Assembly: GCF_000014565.1 (NCBI RefSeq)
Contig: NC_008271.1
Location: forward strand, 62,001 to 126,000
Direction: 5' to 3'
Source: Rhodococcus jostii RHA1
GTDB lineage: Bacteria > Actinomycetota > Actinomycetes > Mycobacteriales > Mycobacteriaceae
DNA: 64,000 bases
The position numbers and the translations under genes are program-made. A model generated the notes under the pieces. It did not search any database, was not told the origin of the DNA, and saw nothing but the letters and a program-made list of their open reading frames with translations. Within the stretch, counting starts at the first letter, position 1, and each line of letters begins with the position of its first letter. This document shows positions 52,933 through 61,776 of this stretch, piece by piece.

Positions 52933-53589
52933 TCACACCCGCGACGATGACGGATCATCATTGTCGGCGGCAGGGTCAACTGGTGTTGCAGGATCCGATG
53001 CCGGGACCGGTGGCCAGCCGGGCGAGAGCAGCCGACCAGCACTGGCCGCGACGGCGACCTGCGCGGCCGTCACCGCGCCGAGGACCGCGGACCTTCCGAA
53101 GCGAGCGGTGATCGCACCGTGTGCCGCGTGCACCGCGGCGAGGACGTCGCCCCACACCGACTCCGTTGTCCTCGGCACCGCCACATCCACACCCGTCGTG
53201 ACCGCGACCGCGAGGAACCAACTACGCACCGCATCCGCTCGGGCCGCCTCCACCCGCAACCAGCCGCGGACCGTGGACCCCGGGATGCCCAATCGCTGCG
53301 CGATCGGGCGGTGCCCGTGACCGCGGGCCTTCGCCGCCAACGCCGCCCAGATCAACTCCGCGAGATACGCCCTGCGCAGCAACAACGTCACCGGCAGCAG
53401 GACGTGCGTCACCGCACACCCCCGGCACCGTGCCCGTCGCGGACGCACCGGCGCAGCCATTCCGGCCACCGGGCGGGGTCGGGCGAAACCCCAGCCCGCC
53501 AGCACTCCACCGGTGCAGGACGGGCAGGACATGTCCCCGCGCGACAGGCGGGACTCGACGCGGACAGGATCGACCTCTACCGTGACCAT
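52933..53589 (-). CDS. HTH protein with N-terminal zinc motif (DUF6431-like), transposon gene
   Basis: 218 residues from ATG 53589 (AAAGGCG upstream). N-terminal CPSC at about 22 and CRGC at about 51 suggest a zinc-binding knuckle, followed by a helix-turn-helix (RPIAQRLGIPGSTVRGWLRV) and a helical Ala-rich tail. It is the first gene of the three-gene transposon and probably binds its ends or regulates it. Confidence 0.8.
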   Translation of the reverse strand: MVTVEVDPVRVESRLSRGDMSCPSCTGGVLAGWGFARPRPVAGMAAPVRPRRARCRGCAVTHVLLPVTLLLRRAYLAELIWAALAAKARGHGHRPIAQRLGIPGSTVRGWLRVEAARADAVRSWFLAVAVTTGVDVAVPRTTESVWGDVLAAVHAAHGAITARFGRSAVLGAVTAAQVAVAASAGRLLSPGWPPVPASDPATPVDPAADNDDPSSSRV

Positions 53590-54249
53590 CAGTGCGCCTT
53601 TCGCACGACGCACGGTGCCCCCGTGAGCTCCGCCAAGAATTCAGCGGGGGCGCCGTGCACCCATCAGTTCCTCGTCACACTGATGGTGCAGACCACCAAG
53701 ATCAACCCCACGCCGATCATTCCAATCAGATCGGCAACGTCATTGACGACCGCGGACCCGATCCTCGTCATCGCCAGAGACGCTCAACAACCGGCCCCAC
53801 TCGCTGAGGGCGGTAGTGCGCCATGTCGTACGAAACACCGGCAGCAGCGACAGCCCGATGTACGGCCCGTTCCTGGAGGGCTCAAAGTATTGCCTTCCTT
53901 CGCCCCAACCACTCCTGACGTCAGCGGGTCCAGGCCAACGCTCGTCTCAGCACGGCACGGCACGGCCCGCATCGCGATGTCGGCTGAAGAAATGCCAGGG
54001 AATTGAGACAGATTGCGGTGGCCATACCTTGAGACCAATGATAATCCCGCAGGTCGCAGCTTCTCGAAATGTCATCGGCAGCGAGACCCTACAGTTCGAA
54101 TCAGGGGACGCCGCAGGCGGTCCGGTAGCCGCCGGAGGCGGGTACCGCACGAACCGAATCACCCGATGCCGGCCGGTCGCGGCGGGTGACGCGCCGTCTG
54201 ACGGCGATCTCGCGGTTCATGACCTGCTCGATCGAGGCACCAGGCACGC
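53590..54249. other. no gene recognised
   Basis: 660 bp between the three-gene transposon and the IS630 copy. Frames on both strands are short or unsupported. It should contain the left transposon end. Confidence 0.45.
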
Positions 54250-54251
54250 TA

Positions 54252-55388
54252 GTGTCGTACGCCATAAATTCGTGCTTTAAATTGATATCCTGAGGCATGC
54301 CTCGAACCGGACGCCCGAAGGCTGAGTTGATGTTGACCGATGACGAACGCGAACAACTCGTTCGATGGTCGCGGCGAGCGAAAACCCCACAGTCGTTGGC
54401 ACTGAGGTCGCGGATCGTGTTGGCCTGCGCGGAGCCGGGGATGACAAACAAGCAAGTTGCGGCAGACCTAGGGATATCCGCCAATACGGTCAACAAATGG
54501 CGCGGGCGCTTCGTCGACCGACGCCTGGACGGCTTGGTCGATGAACCTCGACCGGGTCGTCCGCCCTCGATCTTGCTGGACCGGGTCGAAGACGTGGTTA
54601 CCGCGACACTGGAAACCTCCCCGGCCAATGCGACGCACTGGTCGCGTACCTCGATGGCCAAGCGCACCGGCCTGTCACCGTCGACGATCGGCCGGATCTG
54701 GCGCAAGTTTGAACTCAAACCGCATCTGACCGACGGTTTCAAGCTGTCCACGGATCCGCAGTTCGTGGACAAGGTCGTCGATGTTGTTGGTCTCTACCAT
54801 AATCCGCCTGAGCGTGCCGTCGTCCTGTGTGTGGACGAGAAGAGCCAGATGCAGGCCTTGAACCGTTCCCAGCCGGTGCTGCCGATGATGCCCGGCATGC
54901 CGGAACGGCGCAGTCATGACTACGTCCGCAGCGGCGTCACCAGCCTGTTCGCGGCGTTCAACATCGCCGACGGCACGGTGATCTCCGAGCTTCATCGACG
55001 TCACCGGGCCGTGGAGTTCAAGAAGTTCCTCACCGCGATCGACAAGGCCGTCCCCGAGGAGTTGGACGTGCATCTTGTCTGCGACAACCTGGCCACCCAC
55101 AAGACGCCGGCAGTGGGCGACTGGTTGGCCAAGCACCCACGTTTTCACGTCCACTTCACCCCGACCGGGTCCTCGTGGATCAATCAGGTCGAGCGATGGT
55201 TCGCATTCCTGACCGATCAGCTGCTCCGCCGTGGTGTACACAAAAGCGTTGCAGCACTGGAGAAAGACGTTCGCAACTGGGTCAAAACCTGGAACGACGA
55301 CCCGAAGCCGTTCGTCTGGCACAAGACCGCCGAGGAGCTCCTCGATTCCCTCGCTAAATATATCTCACGAATTTCTGACGCGGGACAC
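54252..55388 (+). mobile_element. intact IS630-family insertion sequence
   Basis: Terminal inverted repeats begin GTGTC at both ends and continue with matches down to AAATTCGTG (about 18 of 26 bases). The element is flanked by a TA dinucleotide on both sides (54250-54251 and 55389-55390), the usual IS630/Tc1 target duplication. 1137 bp with one intact transposase, so probably recently active. Confidence 0.88.
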
Positions 55389-55391
55389 TAG
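54297..55391 (+). CDS. IS630-family transposase
   Basis: 364 residues, complete. N-terminal HTH ([20 protein letters not shown]), second HTH ([14 protein letters not shown]), then the DDE/DDD core: Asp in [14 protein letters not shown], Asp in [14 protein letters not shown], and the last acidic position in [14 protein letters not shown]. The stop codon TAG lies across the right end of the element and the TA duplication. Confidence 0.95.
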   Translation: MPRTGRPKAELMLTDDEREQLVRWSRRAKTPQSLALRSRIVLACAEPGMTNKQVAADLGISANTVNKWRGRFVDRRLDGLVDEPRPGRPPSILLDRVEDVVTATLETSPANATHWSRTSMAKRTGLSPSTIGRIWRKFELKPHLTDGFKLSTDPQFVDKVVDVVGLYHNPPERAVVLCVDEKSQMQALNRSQPVLPMMPGMPERRSHDYVRSGVTSLFAAFNIADGTVISELHRRHRAVEFKKFLTAIDKAVPEELDVHLVCDNLATHKTPAVGDWLAKHPRFHVHFTPTGSSWINQVERWFAFLTDQLLRRGVHKSVAALEKDVRNWVKTWNDDPKPFVWHKTAEELLDSLAKYISRISDAGH

Positions 55392-55693
55392 ACCGCGCGT
55401 TCTCCCCTGTCTGTTTCTCGCAGGGTTACGCGAGCGAGCATCTGTTCCATCTGCGGCCACCCGAACCGCAGGTCGGTGGCGATCATCCCTGCACGGGTGT
55501 CGAGATCCGGTTCGAACGCGGCGAAGACGACCCGAGCGGCTGGGGCGAGCACCGTGTGCTCGACAGCCTCCACGGTGTCGCGCGACCAGCGGTCCTCGTC
55601 GGCGGTGGTGTCGGGTTCGCCGAACAGCTCGGTCAGCCGGTGGCGGGCGTAACCGGCGTGTGCGAGGTCAGTTGCGGTGTAGAACTCGGTCAT
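55388..55693 (-). CDS. small hypothetical protein
   Basis: 101 residues, acidic, helical ([20 protein letters not shown], then [18 protein letters not shown]). The ATG overlaps the stop of the upstream membrane-anchored protein gene (ATGA), indicating coupled translation. The stop codon sits exactly at the right TA of the IS630 insertion; removing the IS would also leave TAG, so the gene is unlikely to be truncated. No family recognised. Confidence 0.75.
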   Translation of the reverse strand: MTEFYTATDLAHAGYARHRLTELFGEPDTTADEDRWSRDTVEAVEHTVLAPAARVVFAAFEPDLDTRAGMIATDLRFGWPQMEQMLARVTLRETDRGERAV

Positions 55694-56073
55694 AGCTCCC
55701 CCTGTGCGTGCGGACGTGACGATTTCGGGACCGGACGATGCGTGACGGGCACAAAGATCGTGTCGACGCCGGACATGATGAGTGCTCCGGCCTGCTGCCA
55801 GCCGTGCTCGGTCAGCACGCGGGTGGCCTCGGTGATGCGGACCGTGCCTGGCTCGAGCGGCAAGGTAGCGATGACGTCGCCGTCCTGGGTATGGACCTCG
55901 ATCGGCCCCTGATGGAACCCGAAGGTGACGTACGGTCTGCCGTCGGCGAGGTGGTCGAGGCCCTGTTCGGAGAGTTTGCCCCGGCTGCGACGCTCCCAGT
56001 GGTTGCGCACCATCCACCCGAGCAGGACTCCCAGTGCGGCAACGTTCAGGCCCCGGAGAATCCATTCGCCCAT
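55690..56073 (-). CDS. membrane-anchored hypothetical protein
   Basis: 127 residues from ATG 56073 with AAAGGAG 7 bases upstream. An N-terminal hydrophobic helix (ILRGLNVAALGVLLGWMVRN) is followed by a beta-rich soluble part (RPYVTFGFHQGPIEVHTQDG, then DVIATLPLEPGTVRITEAT). Followed by the 101-residue gene with a 4-base overlap. Function unknown. Confidence 0.75.
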   Translation of the reverse strand: MGEWILRGLNVAALGVLLGWMVRNHWERRSRGKLSEQGLDHLADGRPYVTFGFHQGPIEVHTQDGDVIATLPLEPGTVRITEATRVLTEHGWQQAGALIMSGVDTIFVPVTHRPVPKSSRPHAQGEL

Positions 56074-56159
56074 CAGGTCAGCTCCTTTGTTTTGGCAGTC
56101 CGGCGACGCTGATTGCCCTTCCAGTCGGGTGGCGACGTTCCAGCGTGTCATCATGCCCT

Positions 56160-56290
56160 GTTCTTCGCAGCCTTCCTGCACGGCAGCCTTCGCTGCAGCA
56201 GTCTGCGTCTCGGCGCGGGCCTGCGCGAGCGGAGCCGTCCTGGATGCGTTCGAGTTCCTTCAACCGAGGGTGCAGGTCCAGGGCACAATC
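56160..56290 (-). pseudogene. fragment of a KfrA-like coiled-coil gene
   Basis: On the minus strand ARAETQTAAA-KAAVQ and the flanking DNA match the coiled-coil gene at 59330-59480 (GCAGCGGTCTGCGTCTCGGC-type sequence and TGGATGCG-TCGAGTTCC). Only about 130 bp are shared, without start or stop. Confidence 0.6.
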
Positions 56291-56296
56291 GCAGGT

Positions 56297-57267
56297 GTGA
56301 GTCGGTTGATCGCGCCGATGATCGCGACGGCCGGTCCGCCCCCGGGCGATGACCGTCCGTGGAGCTTCGAAATGAAGTACGACGGGTGCCGGTTGCTGGC
56401 TTCGGTCGGTGGCGGCCGGGAGCCGGTGCTGTGGACCCGCAATCTCAACGTCGTGACCGCCTCCTAGAGGTCGCCGAGGCCCTGTCGACGGCATTCGGCG
56501 GCGGCGGCCGCATCGTCCTCGACGGGGCGATCGTGGTCATGGACCGGGGCCGTCCGTCCTTCGGGCTCTTGCAGCGCAGACTCGGTGTGGCACACGCGAC
56601 GAAGCCGCTTCAGCGGCGGATCCCCGTGACGTATCTGCCTTTTGACGCGCTCGTCCGAAACGGCGTGGAACTCCTGCGAGTGCCTTACCTGGATCGGCGG
56701 GCGGAGCTGGCCGAACTGGAATCGATCGTCGAGAAGATCGGCGGGCTCCCGATCGCAGTGCCGCCGCACTGGGAATCCCAGAATGGTCGCGTCATGCTGA
56801 ATGCGGCCCGTTCGGCGCAGATGAAGGGAATCGTCGCCAAGCGGTCGAACTCGATTTACCTTCCGGGGCAACGGAATCGATCGTGGATCAAGACCGCGAT
56901 CCGGACGAGGGGGACGGTGCTCGCGATCGGGTTCGTCGGCAGCAGCCGGTCGGTGGCCGCGCTGGTTCTCGGCGGCTATACCGCCGACGGGCGACTCGAG
57001 CAAGTCGGGCACGTCAGCAGCGGCCTGAGCGTCTCCGCGCGCCGCCAGCTCCGGGAGGAGTTCCGTTCGCTCGAACGCCCCACCAGCCCCCTCCCAGACG
57101 ACCCGGCAGCGGCCCCGGACGGTGACGGCGATGTCCGCTGGCTGACTCCGGTCACGGTGGTCGAGGTCGATTTCCGCGAGCTCACCTCGCGTGGGCTCAG
57201 GCATCCCTCGTACAAGGGCAGACGCCTCGATATCGACCCCGCATCGGTCCGGGTCGAGGACCTGTAG
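56297..57267 (+). pseudogene. ATP-dependent DNA ligase with one frameshift
   Basis: From GTG 56297 the first frame contains the nucleotidyltransferase motif I (FEMKYDGCR, Lys nucleophile) but stops at a TAG at 56466. The next frame continues EVAEALSTAFGGGGRIVLDG, motif III-like DGAIVVMDRGRPS, motif IV-like MKGIVAKRSNS, motif V WIKTAIRT, and an OB-fold with VVEVDFRELTSRGLRHPSYK to 57267. A single small indel between 56455 and 56475 breaks an otherwise intact LigD-ligase/LigC-type enzyme of about 320 residues. A sequencing error is possible. Confidence 0.85.
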
Positions 57268-57541
57268 AAATCAGAGGAAAGCCGCCGGCACCTTCCCCGG
57301 TGTCAGCGGCTCCTCATCCCCTACGTATCCGGGAACGCTACGCACTGTAGGTCTTACCCGGGGCGGGGGTGACAGTGACGCCATATCGCCTCTCGGCAAG
57401 TGGTCGCTCGAAGCGACTTTTCTGGTGTGGTACCCGGGGCATGCGCGCCACCGTCAGCCCCTTCAACAGCGGGAGGTGTGGTCGTATTCCAACCCCGATG
57501 AGGCGCGCCAGCGCGGGGGCCCGCGTGGGCTCACACGCTGG

Positions 57542-57640
57542 TCAGTGGGCTTCCTCGACCGTGATCGGCTTCAGCAGCTCGGCGCCGTTGTTGCGGACGT
57601 TGTTCACGGCCTTGGACACCGGGTAGGTCTGTAGGCTGCC
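57542..57640 (-). pseudogene. 3' stub of an SRAP/YedK-type gene
   Basis: Minus-strand reading gives QTYPVSKAVNNVRNNGAELL and KPITVEEAH before the stop. This is the C-terminal end of SOS-response-associated peptidases (usual P-VS-VN--RND-PELLEP). The rest of the gene, including the catalytic Cys2, is missing. Confidence 0.6.
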
Positions 57641-57846
57641 CGGTGCCGGTGGTGCCATCAGGGATCGGGCGTGACGAGAACGCAGTGCGGCGCTGATTCA
57701 GGTGCCGAAACCGCGGCCCCGTTACGTTATTTACGGTCCTTCACAGAAGGGCTACGGTCGCCAGACCCGGTATGACTCCTTGCCCCTGTCTCACGCATGA
57801 TCCGGGGGGTGGTGTCGCCGGGTGTGGTGGCGTCGACGGACCGCTG

Positions 57847-59150
57847 ATAGGGACACGGCCAACCGAAGTTTGGGTAGGTCCCTTTGTAACGTGGGTGCCG
57901 GGCGTCGATGCCGGATCGGCGACCGACCGACCGGAGACACAAGGGGCGAACCCTGAATGGACTCGAACTATGCGGTGTACTGCGGCATCGACGTCGGCAA
58001 AGGTGAGCACCACGCCGTCGGACTGACCGCCGCCGGAAAGAAAATCTACGACAAGGCCCTGCCGAACGACGAAGCGAAGCTGCGGGCCAGCCACGGATCG
58101 GTGCTGGTGGTCGTCGACCAACCCAATACGATCGGCGCCCTGCCGGTCACCGTGGCCCGCGCCTGCAGCCACGAGGTCGGCTACCTGCCCGGACTGGCGA
58201 TGCGCCGCATCGCCGACCTATACCCCGGACAAGCGAAAACAGACGCCCGAGACGCCTTCATCATTGCCGATACCGCCCGCACCATGCCGCACACCCTGCG
58301 CCGGGTCGACACCGGCGACGAGGCCCTCGCCGAGCTCGAGGTCCTCATCGGGTTCGACGACGACCTCGCCGGCGAGGCCACCCGGGTCAGCAACCGCATC
58401 CGCGGACTCCTCACCGGAATCCATCCAGCCCTCGAACGGGTCCTCGGCCCCCGCATCGCCCATCCGGCGGTCCTCGAGATCCTCTCCCGCTGCGGGGGAC
58501 CGGCCGGAATCCGCAAGGCCGGCAAGCGCAAGCTCACCGCGATCGCGGTCAAACACGCGCCCCGCATGGGCACCCGACTCGTCGGCGAGATCCTTGCCGC
58601 CCTCGAAGAGCAGACCGTAATTGTCCCCGGCAGCACGGCCGCCGAGACCATCCTCCCCAAACTCGCCGACACCCTGAAAGAGACTCTCCAGCAACGGAAA
58701 TCGGTCGCTGAGGACGTGGAGGGGGCCCTCGATGACCACCCTCTTTCCCGAGTCCTGACCTCGATGCCCGGCATCGGTTTCAGGACTGCAGCCCGGATCC
58801 TGATCGAGGTCGGCGACGGCTCCGCCTTCGCCTCCGCCGCCCACCTTGCCGCCTACGCAGGCATCGCACCGGTCACCCGCAAATCGGGCTCCTCGATCCG
58901 AGGCGAACACCCGGCCCGATCCGGCAACAAAAAGCTCAAACGAGCGCTGTTCCTCTCCGCGTTCTCCGCCCTCCACGACCCCACCAGTCGCGCCTACTAC
59001 GACAAAAAGCGTGCCGAGAAGAAAAAACACAACGCGGCCCTGATCTGCCTCGCCCGACGCCGCTGCGACGTCCTCTACGCCATGCTGAAGAACAAGGAAC
59101 TCTACCGGGCACCACTCCCCTCGGCGGCTTGACGGGAACCATAGGGACAC
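57847..59150 (+). mobile_element. intact IS110-family element
   Basis: The DNA between the two halves of the coiled-coil gene is flanked by a 10-bp direct repeat ATAGGGACAC (57847-57856 and 59141-59150), without inverted repeats, as usual for IS110. The non-coding part upstream of the transposase (about 57857-57956) could encode the bridge RNA known from IS110 elements. Confidence 0.82.
57957..59132 (+). CDS. IS110-family DEDD transposase
   Basis: 391 residues, complete. N-terminal DEDD RuvC-like domain (YCGIDVGKGEHHAVGL, VVVDQPNTIGALPV, GQAKTDARDAFIIADTAR), a coiled coil, and the C-terminal Tnp2 domain with SMPGIGFRTAARILIEVGDG and the Ser region GSSIRGEHPARSGNKKLKRA. IS110 transposases of this type use a bridge RNA to choose target and donor. 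The gene is intact and probably functional. Confidence 0.95.
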   Translation: MDSNYAVYCGIDVGKGEHHAVGLTAAGKKIYDKALPNDEAKLRASHGSVLVVVDQPNTIGALPVTVARACSHEVGYLPGLAMRRIADLYPGQAKTDARDAFIIADTARTMPHTLRRVDTGDEALAELEVLIGFDDDLAGEATRVSNRIRGLLTGIHPALERVLGPRIAHPAVLEILSRCGGPAGIRKAGKRKLTAIAVKHAPRMGTRLVGEILAALEEQTVIVPGSTAAETILPKLADTLKETLQQRKSVAEDVEGALDDHPLSRVLTSMPGIGFRTAARILIEVGDGSAFASAAHLAAYAGIAPVTRKSGSSIRGEHPARSGNKKLKRALFLSAFSALHDPTSRAYYDKKRAEKKKHNAALICLARRRCDVLYAMLKNKELYRAPLPSAA

Positions 59151-59874
59151 CCCCCGGTTGCCGCCGTAGCTCCTCGATCGCCTGCTCCGCGGCGCGCAGC
59201 GCGGTGGTCAGCGCATCGACACGGTCGGCGGCCGATTGCCGGACCTCGGCCAGCTGTGCGGTGTGATCGGCGCGCACCTGGTCGCGGTCCGTACGGGCCT
59301 CTGCGCGCAGGTCGGCGAGTTCCCCGCGCAGACGGTCCACATGCTCGCGGCTGTCCTGCACAGCGGCCTGCGCTGCAGCGGTCTGCGTCTCGGCGCGGGT
59401 CTGAGCGAGCCGAGCCTCGGCCTCGGCGGCCGCGATCCTCCCCTCGGCGTCGGCCTGGATGCGCTCGAGTTCCGCGCGTGCCTCACGTTCCCGGTTCGCC
59501 GCGTCCTCCACGGCGGCAGCGGCCTCGGCCTGAATCCGCGCCAGCTCCGCGTAGGCGTCCTCCGCGGCCGCGTCGGCCTCCTCCCGTGCCTGCTGATATG
59601 CACTCGCGCGGGCCTCGGCCTCACGTCGGCGCCGTTCCTCCTCGCCCCGCAACCGTTCCGCTTCGGCCACTTTCGCGAGCGCCTCGGCGTGGGCCTGATC
59701 GACCTCGGCGGCGACCGCCTCGACATCGGTCACCGAGGCGATCGTCTCGGTCATCGTCTCAAGGAAACCGCGGAGCTCCGCCAGACGGGAGGGCAACTCC
59801 TCGAGCTGCACACCGAGGGTCGCCCGAGCCATCGACACCGGCGCCGTCACCCCACCCCCATATCCCGCACCGGT

Positions 59875-60200
59875 ACGCGTTGGCGATCGAGCTCGGGCGG
59901 CCCCTCGAACCGGACGAGGTTGCGTTGCACGAAGTCTGCGACAACCCTATCTGTGTTCGGGCGACGTCGGAAGCGTTAGGTCGTCCGCACGTGGTGCTCG
60001 GAACGCAAGCACAAAATCTTGCCGGGATGGGTGCGAAGGGACGCGGCGGCGGTCGCGGGCAGACGTGGCGTTGGTACGGGCCCGATCGTGCGGCGCGCGC
60101 GGCGCGGTCGCGGGCGTTGCGGGAAGCGATTCGCGACGGGTGGGATGATGAGAAAGTGCGGTCGGCCTTGTTGCGGACTGACGTCCCGACCTTGTTCTGA
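59875..60200 (+). pseudogene. 5'-truncated HNH (homing-type) endonuclease gene
   Basis: The frame reads RYALAIELGRPLEPDEVALH, EVCDNPICVRATSE, HVVLGTQAQNLAGMGAKGRG, then GWDDEKVRSALLRT to the stop at 60200. H-x-CDNP-CV with GTQ-xxN and KGR is the zinc/HNH core of small HNH endonucleases. The N-terminal region before RYALAIEL is replaced by the antisense of the coiled-coil gene, and there is no start codon. Confidence 0.7.
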
Positions 60201-60251
60201 CAGAAACACGCCCGGTCGATGCCGGGAAGCGTTAGGTACGAAGGGGAGAGC

Positions 60252-60452
60252 ATGAGCGAGGACAGAATAGCGGTGCAACGCTCGGCAGTTGAGTCCGCGT
60301 TGTATCAGGCCACCAAGCACATCTGGGCGGTGACGGACACCGATCTCGAGGCGATCGTCGCTGGCGAGCGTGTCGGACCGCTCGGTCATGCTGACACGAC
60401 GGGCGTGGACGTCGCGTTTCCGAACCCGGACTCGCTGCGGGACTTGATCTAG
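60252..60452 (+). CDS. small acidic hypothetical protein
   Basis: 66 residues with AAGGGGAGAG directly before the ATG. Helical N-terminal part (VQRSAVESALYQATKHIWAV) and acidic tail (VDVAFPNPDSLRDLI). Two consecutive hairpins follow. No family recognised. Confidence 0.7.
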   Translation: MSEDRIAVQRSAVESALYQATKHIWAVTDTDLEAIVAGERVGPLGHADTTGVDVAFPNPDSLRDLI

Positions 60453-60498
60453 ACCGGAGCCCGCGCAACACGACGATGTTGCGCACTTCGCATGCGCT

Positions 60499-60531
60499 GA
60501 GGGTGTTCGGGCTCGATGCCCGAACACCCTC
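60499..60531 (+). terminator. perfect 14-bp hairpin
   Basis: GAGGGTGTTCGGGC (60499-60512) pairs exactly with GCCCGAACACCCTC (60518-60531) around TCGAT, 46 bases after the 66-residue gene. Confidence 0.8.
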
Positions 60532-60542
60532 TACGATCACCG

Positions 60543-60583
60543 AGGGCGCACCCCCGAACCTAGGCCGTTCGGGGGCGCGCCCT
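60543..60583 (+). terminator. second hairpin, with partial T-tract
   Basis: AGGGCGCACCCCCGAAC (60543-60559) pairs with GTTCGGGGGCGCGCCCT (60567-60583; one mismatch) and is followed by TTGTTGT. It lies between convergent genes and can serve both the 66-residue gene and the minus-strand DUF4192-like fragment. Confidence 0.8.
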
Positions 60584-60595
60584 TTGTTGTGCGTG

Positions 60596-61049
60596 TCAGT
60601 TGAACTCGACGCCCAACTTCTCCGCAATGTCGACGCCGATAGTCACGAGACGGGCGATTGCGTCGGGTCGGATGCCGTCCTGAATCGCAATTTCGAGCAT
60701 GTCGAGCAACCCGGTGTGCGTTTCCGGCGCGGTCTCGGCGACGTCGCGGGCGGCGTCGAATGCGATGCCCGCTTCCGCGCCGCGACCGTCGAGGTACGCG
60801 AACATCCCGGTGATGGTGAGGGTCTGCACACGGGCGACGCCGCGTACCTGGTTCGCGACCAACAGCATCGCCGCGTGTGCGTCGGTGGCACCGTAATGGG
60901 CAAGGGAGAGCAACGCATCCCGCAACGCCGGGTTGATCGCGGCGAGCAAGCCGACGCGGGCTGCGAGATCGGCGCTCGGGGTCTCCCGGCCCTGCACGAC
61001 GGCGGCCAGTTCGGTGATGGTGGTGCGGGGGAAGTCACCCAGGAGCCCC
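60596..61049 (-). pseudogene. C-terminal part of a DUF4192-like protein gene
   Basis: The reading frame runs in from about 61049 without a start (LLGDFPRTTITELAAVVQGR) and continues VGLLAAINPALRDALLSLAH, NQVRGVARVQTLTITGMFAY, LDGRGAEAGIAFDAARDVAE to a stop at 60596. Helical repeats of this kind with GRGAEAGIA resemble the C-terminus of actinobacterial DUF4192 proteins, from memory. A GTG at 60997 could start a 133-residue product. The 5' part was lost at the junction with the carbonic-anhydrase fragment. Confidence 0.5.
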
Positions 61050-61050
61050 G

Positions 61051-61350
61051 CTGACCATCGGCTCCGGCGTCTCCGTCGGGCACAATGCCGTCCTGCACGG
61101 CTGCACCATCGGCGACGACGTCCTGGTCAGCATGGGCGCAATCGTAATGAACCACACCAAAATCGGACGAGGAGCAATCATCGCGGCCGGTGCCCTGGTG
61201 CCCGAAGGCGTCGTCATCGAACCGAATTCACTCGTCGCGGGCATACCCGGCAAAGTTCGGCGCACATGCACTCCGGACGAACTCGAGCAGATACGACACA
61301 ACGCCGACAACTACGTCAAGAGATTGGCCTACTACGCCACGAAATCCTGA
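61051..61350 (+). pseudogene. 5'-truncated gamma-carbonic-anhydrase-type hexapeptide protein
   Basis: The frame opens at the junction (LTIGSGVSVGHNAVLHGCTI), then GDDVLVSMGAIVMNHTKIG, RGAIIAAGALVPEGVVIE, NSLVAGIPGKVRR, and ends YVKRLAYYATKS. The left-handed beta-helix hexapeptides and the conserved VGHNAVLHGCTIG and AGIPGKVRR belong to the gamma-CA family. The first 70-80 residues are missing and no start precedes the domain; an ATG at 61132 would give only 72 residues. Confidence 0.8.
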
Positions 61351-61376
61351 AACGGACCGTTTCAGCGTAGTCGCGC

Positions 61377-61688
61377 TCAGTGAGAGTCAGGCAAGTTCGC
61401 AGCCGACGGTGCGACTCGCCGCCAACTCGCGTCGACACAACACGCCCACTTTCTAGGGGACGTTCGCCTCTGACCATCACGAACGACGATCTGCCCGTCC
61501 GCGAGCTGAACGGCGCTGATCGCCTCGAGCACTCCGTGGTCGCGGATGGATTCCACGAAATCGGGCGTCTCGGACAGGGCGACCCGGTCGCGGACGTTGG
61601 CGCCGATGTCGAGAGCGTGCGGGTCGAGACGGACGAACATTTCGCCGTCGATGATCTCGGCGATGGGGCCGTTCTGAATTGCAGTCAT
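61377..61688 (-). CDS. truncated ParB-like N-terminal domain protein
   Basis: 103 residues from ATG 61688 with AGGAGAGAG upstream. The ParB/Spo0J N-terminal domain is visible (MFVRLDPHALDIGANVRDRV, ESIRDHGVLEAISAVQLADG, IVVRDGQRRT), but at the point where the family continues with LAAREAG the sequence changes to SPRKWACCVDASW and stops 24 residues later. The DNA-binding HTH is missing. A plasmid ParB-type protein cut by rearrangement is likely. Confidence 0.75.
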   Translation of the reverse strand: MTAIQNGPIAEIIDGEMFVRLDPHALDIGANVRDRVALSETPDFVESIRDHGVLEAISAVQLADGQIVVRDGQRRTSPRKWACCVDASWRRVAPSAANLPDSH

Positions 61689-61715
61689 GCTGGTCTCTCT
61701 CCTAGGATTCGGATC

Positions 61716-61752
61716 CAAGACACCGGGCAGGTACCAACTGCCCGGTGTCTTG
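61716..61752 (-). terminator. perfect 15-bp hairpin
   Basis: CAAGACACCGGGCAG (61716-61730) pairs exactly with CTGCCCGGTGTCTTG (61738-61752). It lies 24 bases after the stop of the minus-strand gene 61777-62145 and before the ParB-like gene. Confidence 0.82.
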
Positions 61753-61776
61753 TGTTTTCCGGTCGAAATGTCTCAG

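Larger units (their letters stand above)
50597..53589 (-). mobile_element. three-gene transposon (DUF6431-type HTH, DDE transposase, ExeA/TniB-like ATPase)
   Basis: The three genes are on one strand with a 39-base gap and a 4-base overlap. A DDE transposase plus an AAA+ helper ATPase is the Mu/Tn7/Tn552 (TniA-TniB) plan. The limits given are those of the genes: I could not find convincing terminal repeats by eye. All three genes appear intact. Confidence 0.75.
57741..59850 (-). pseudogene. KfrA-like coiled-coil gene split by IS110
   Basis: The 5' part (59850 down to 59151) encodes about 230 residues, nearly all Ala/Glu/Arg coiled coil (EADAAAEDAYAELARIQAEA, ETQTAAAQAAVQDSREHVDR) ending RRQPGGVP. 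Removing the segment 57847-59150 joins this in frame to ISGPSTPPHPATPPPGSCV and a stop at 57741. KfrA-type proteins stabilise plasmids by forming filaments or binding partition DNA; the HTH N-terminus of classical KfrA is not visible here, so the 5' end may itself be altered (it abuts a truncated HNH gene). The split copy still gives a coiled coil of nearly full length with a foreign tail. Confidence 0.7.

Noticed and set aside
53119..54006. Long plus-strand frame opposite the HTH transposon gene
   Set aside because: Arg/His-rich shadow; the minus-strand frame carries the zinc and HTH motifs and a proper start.
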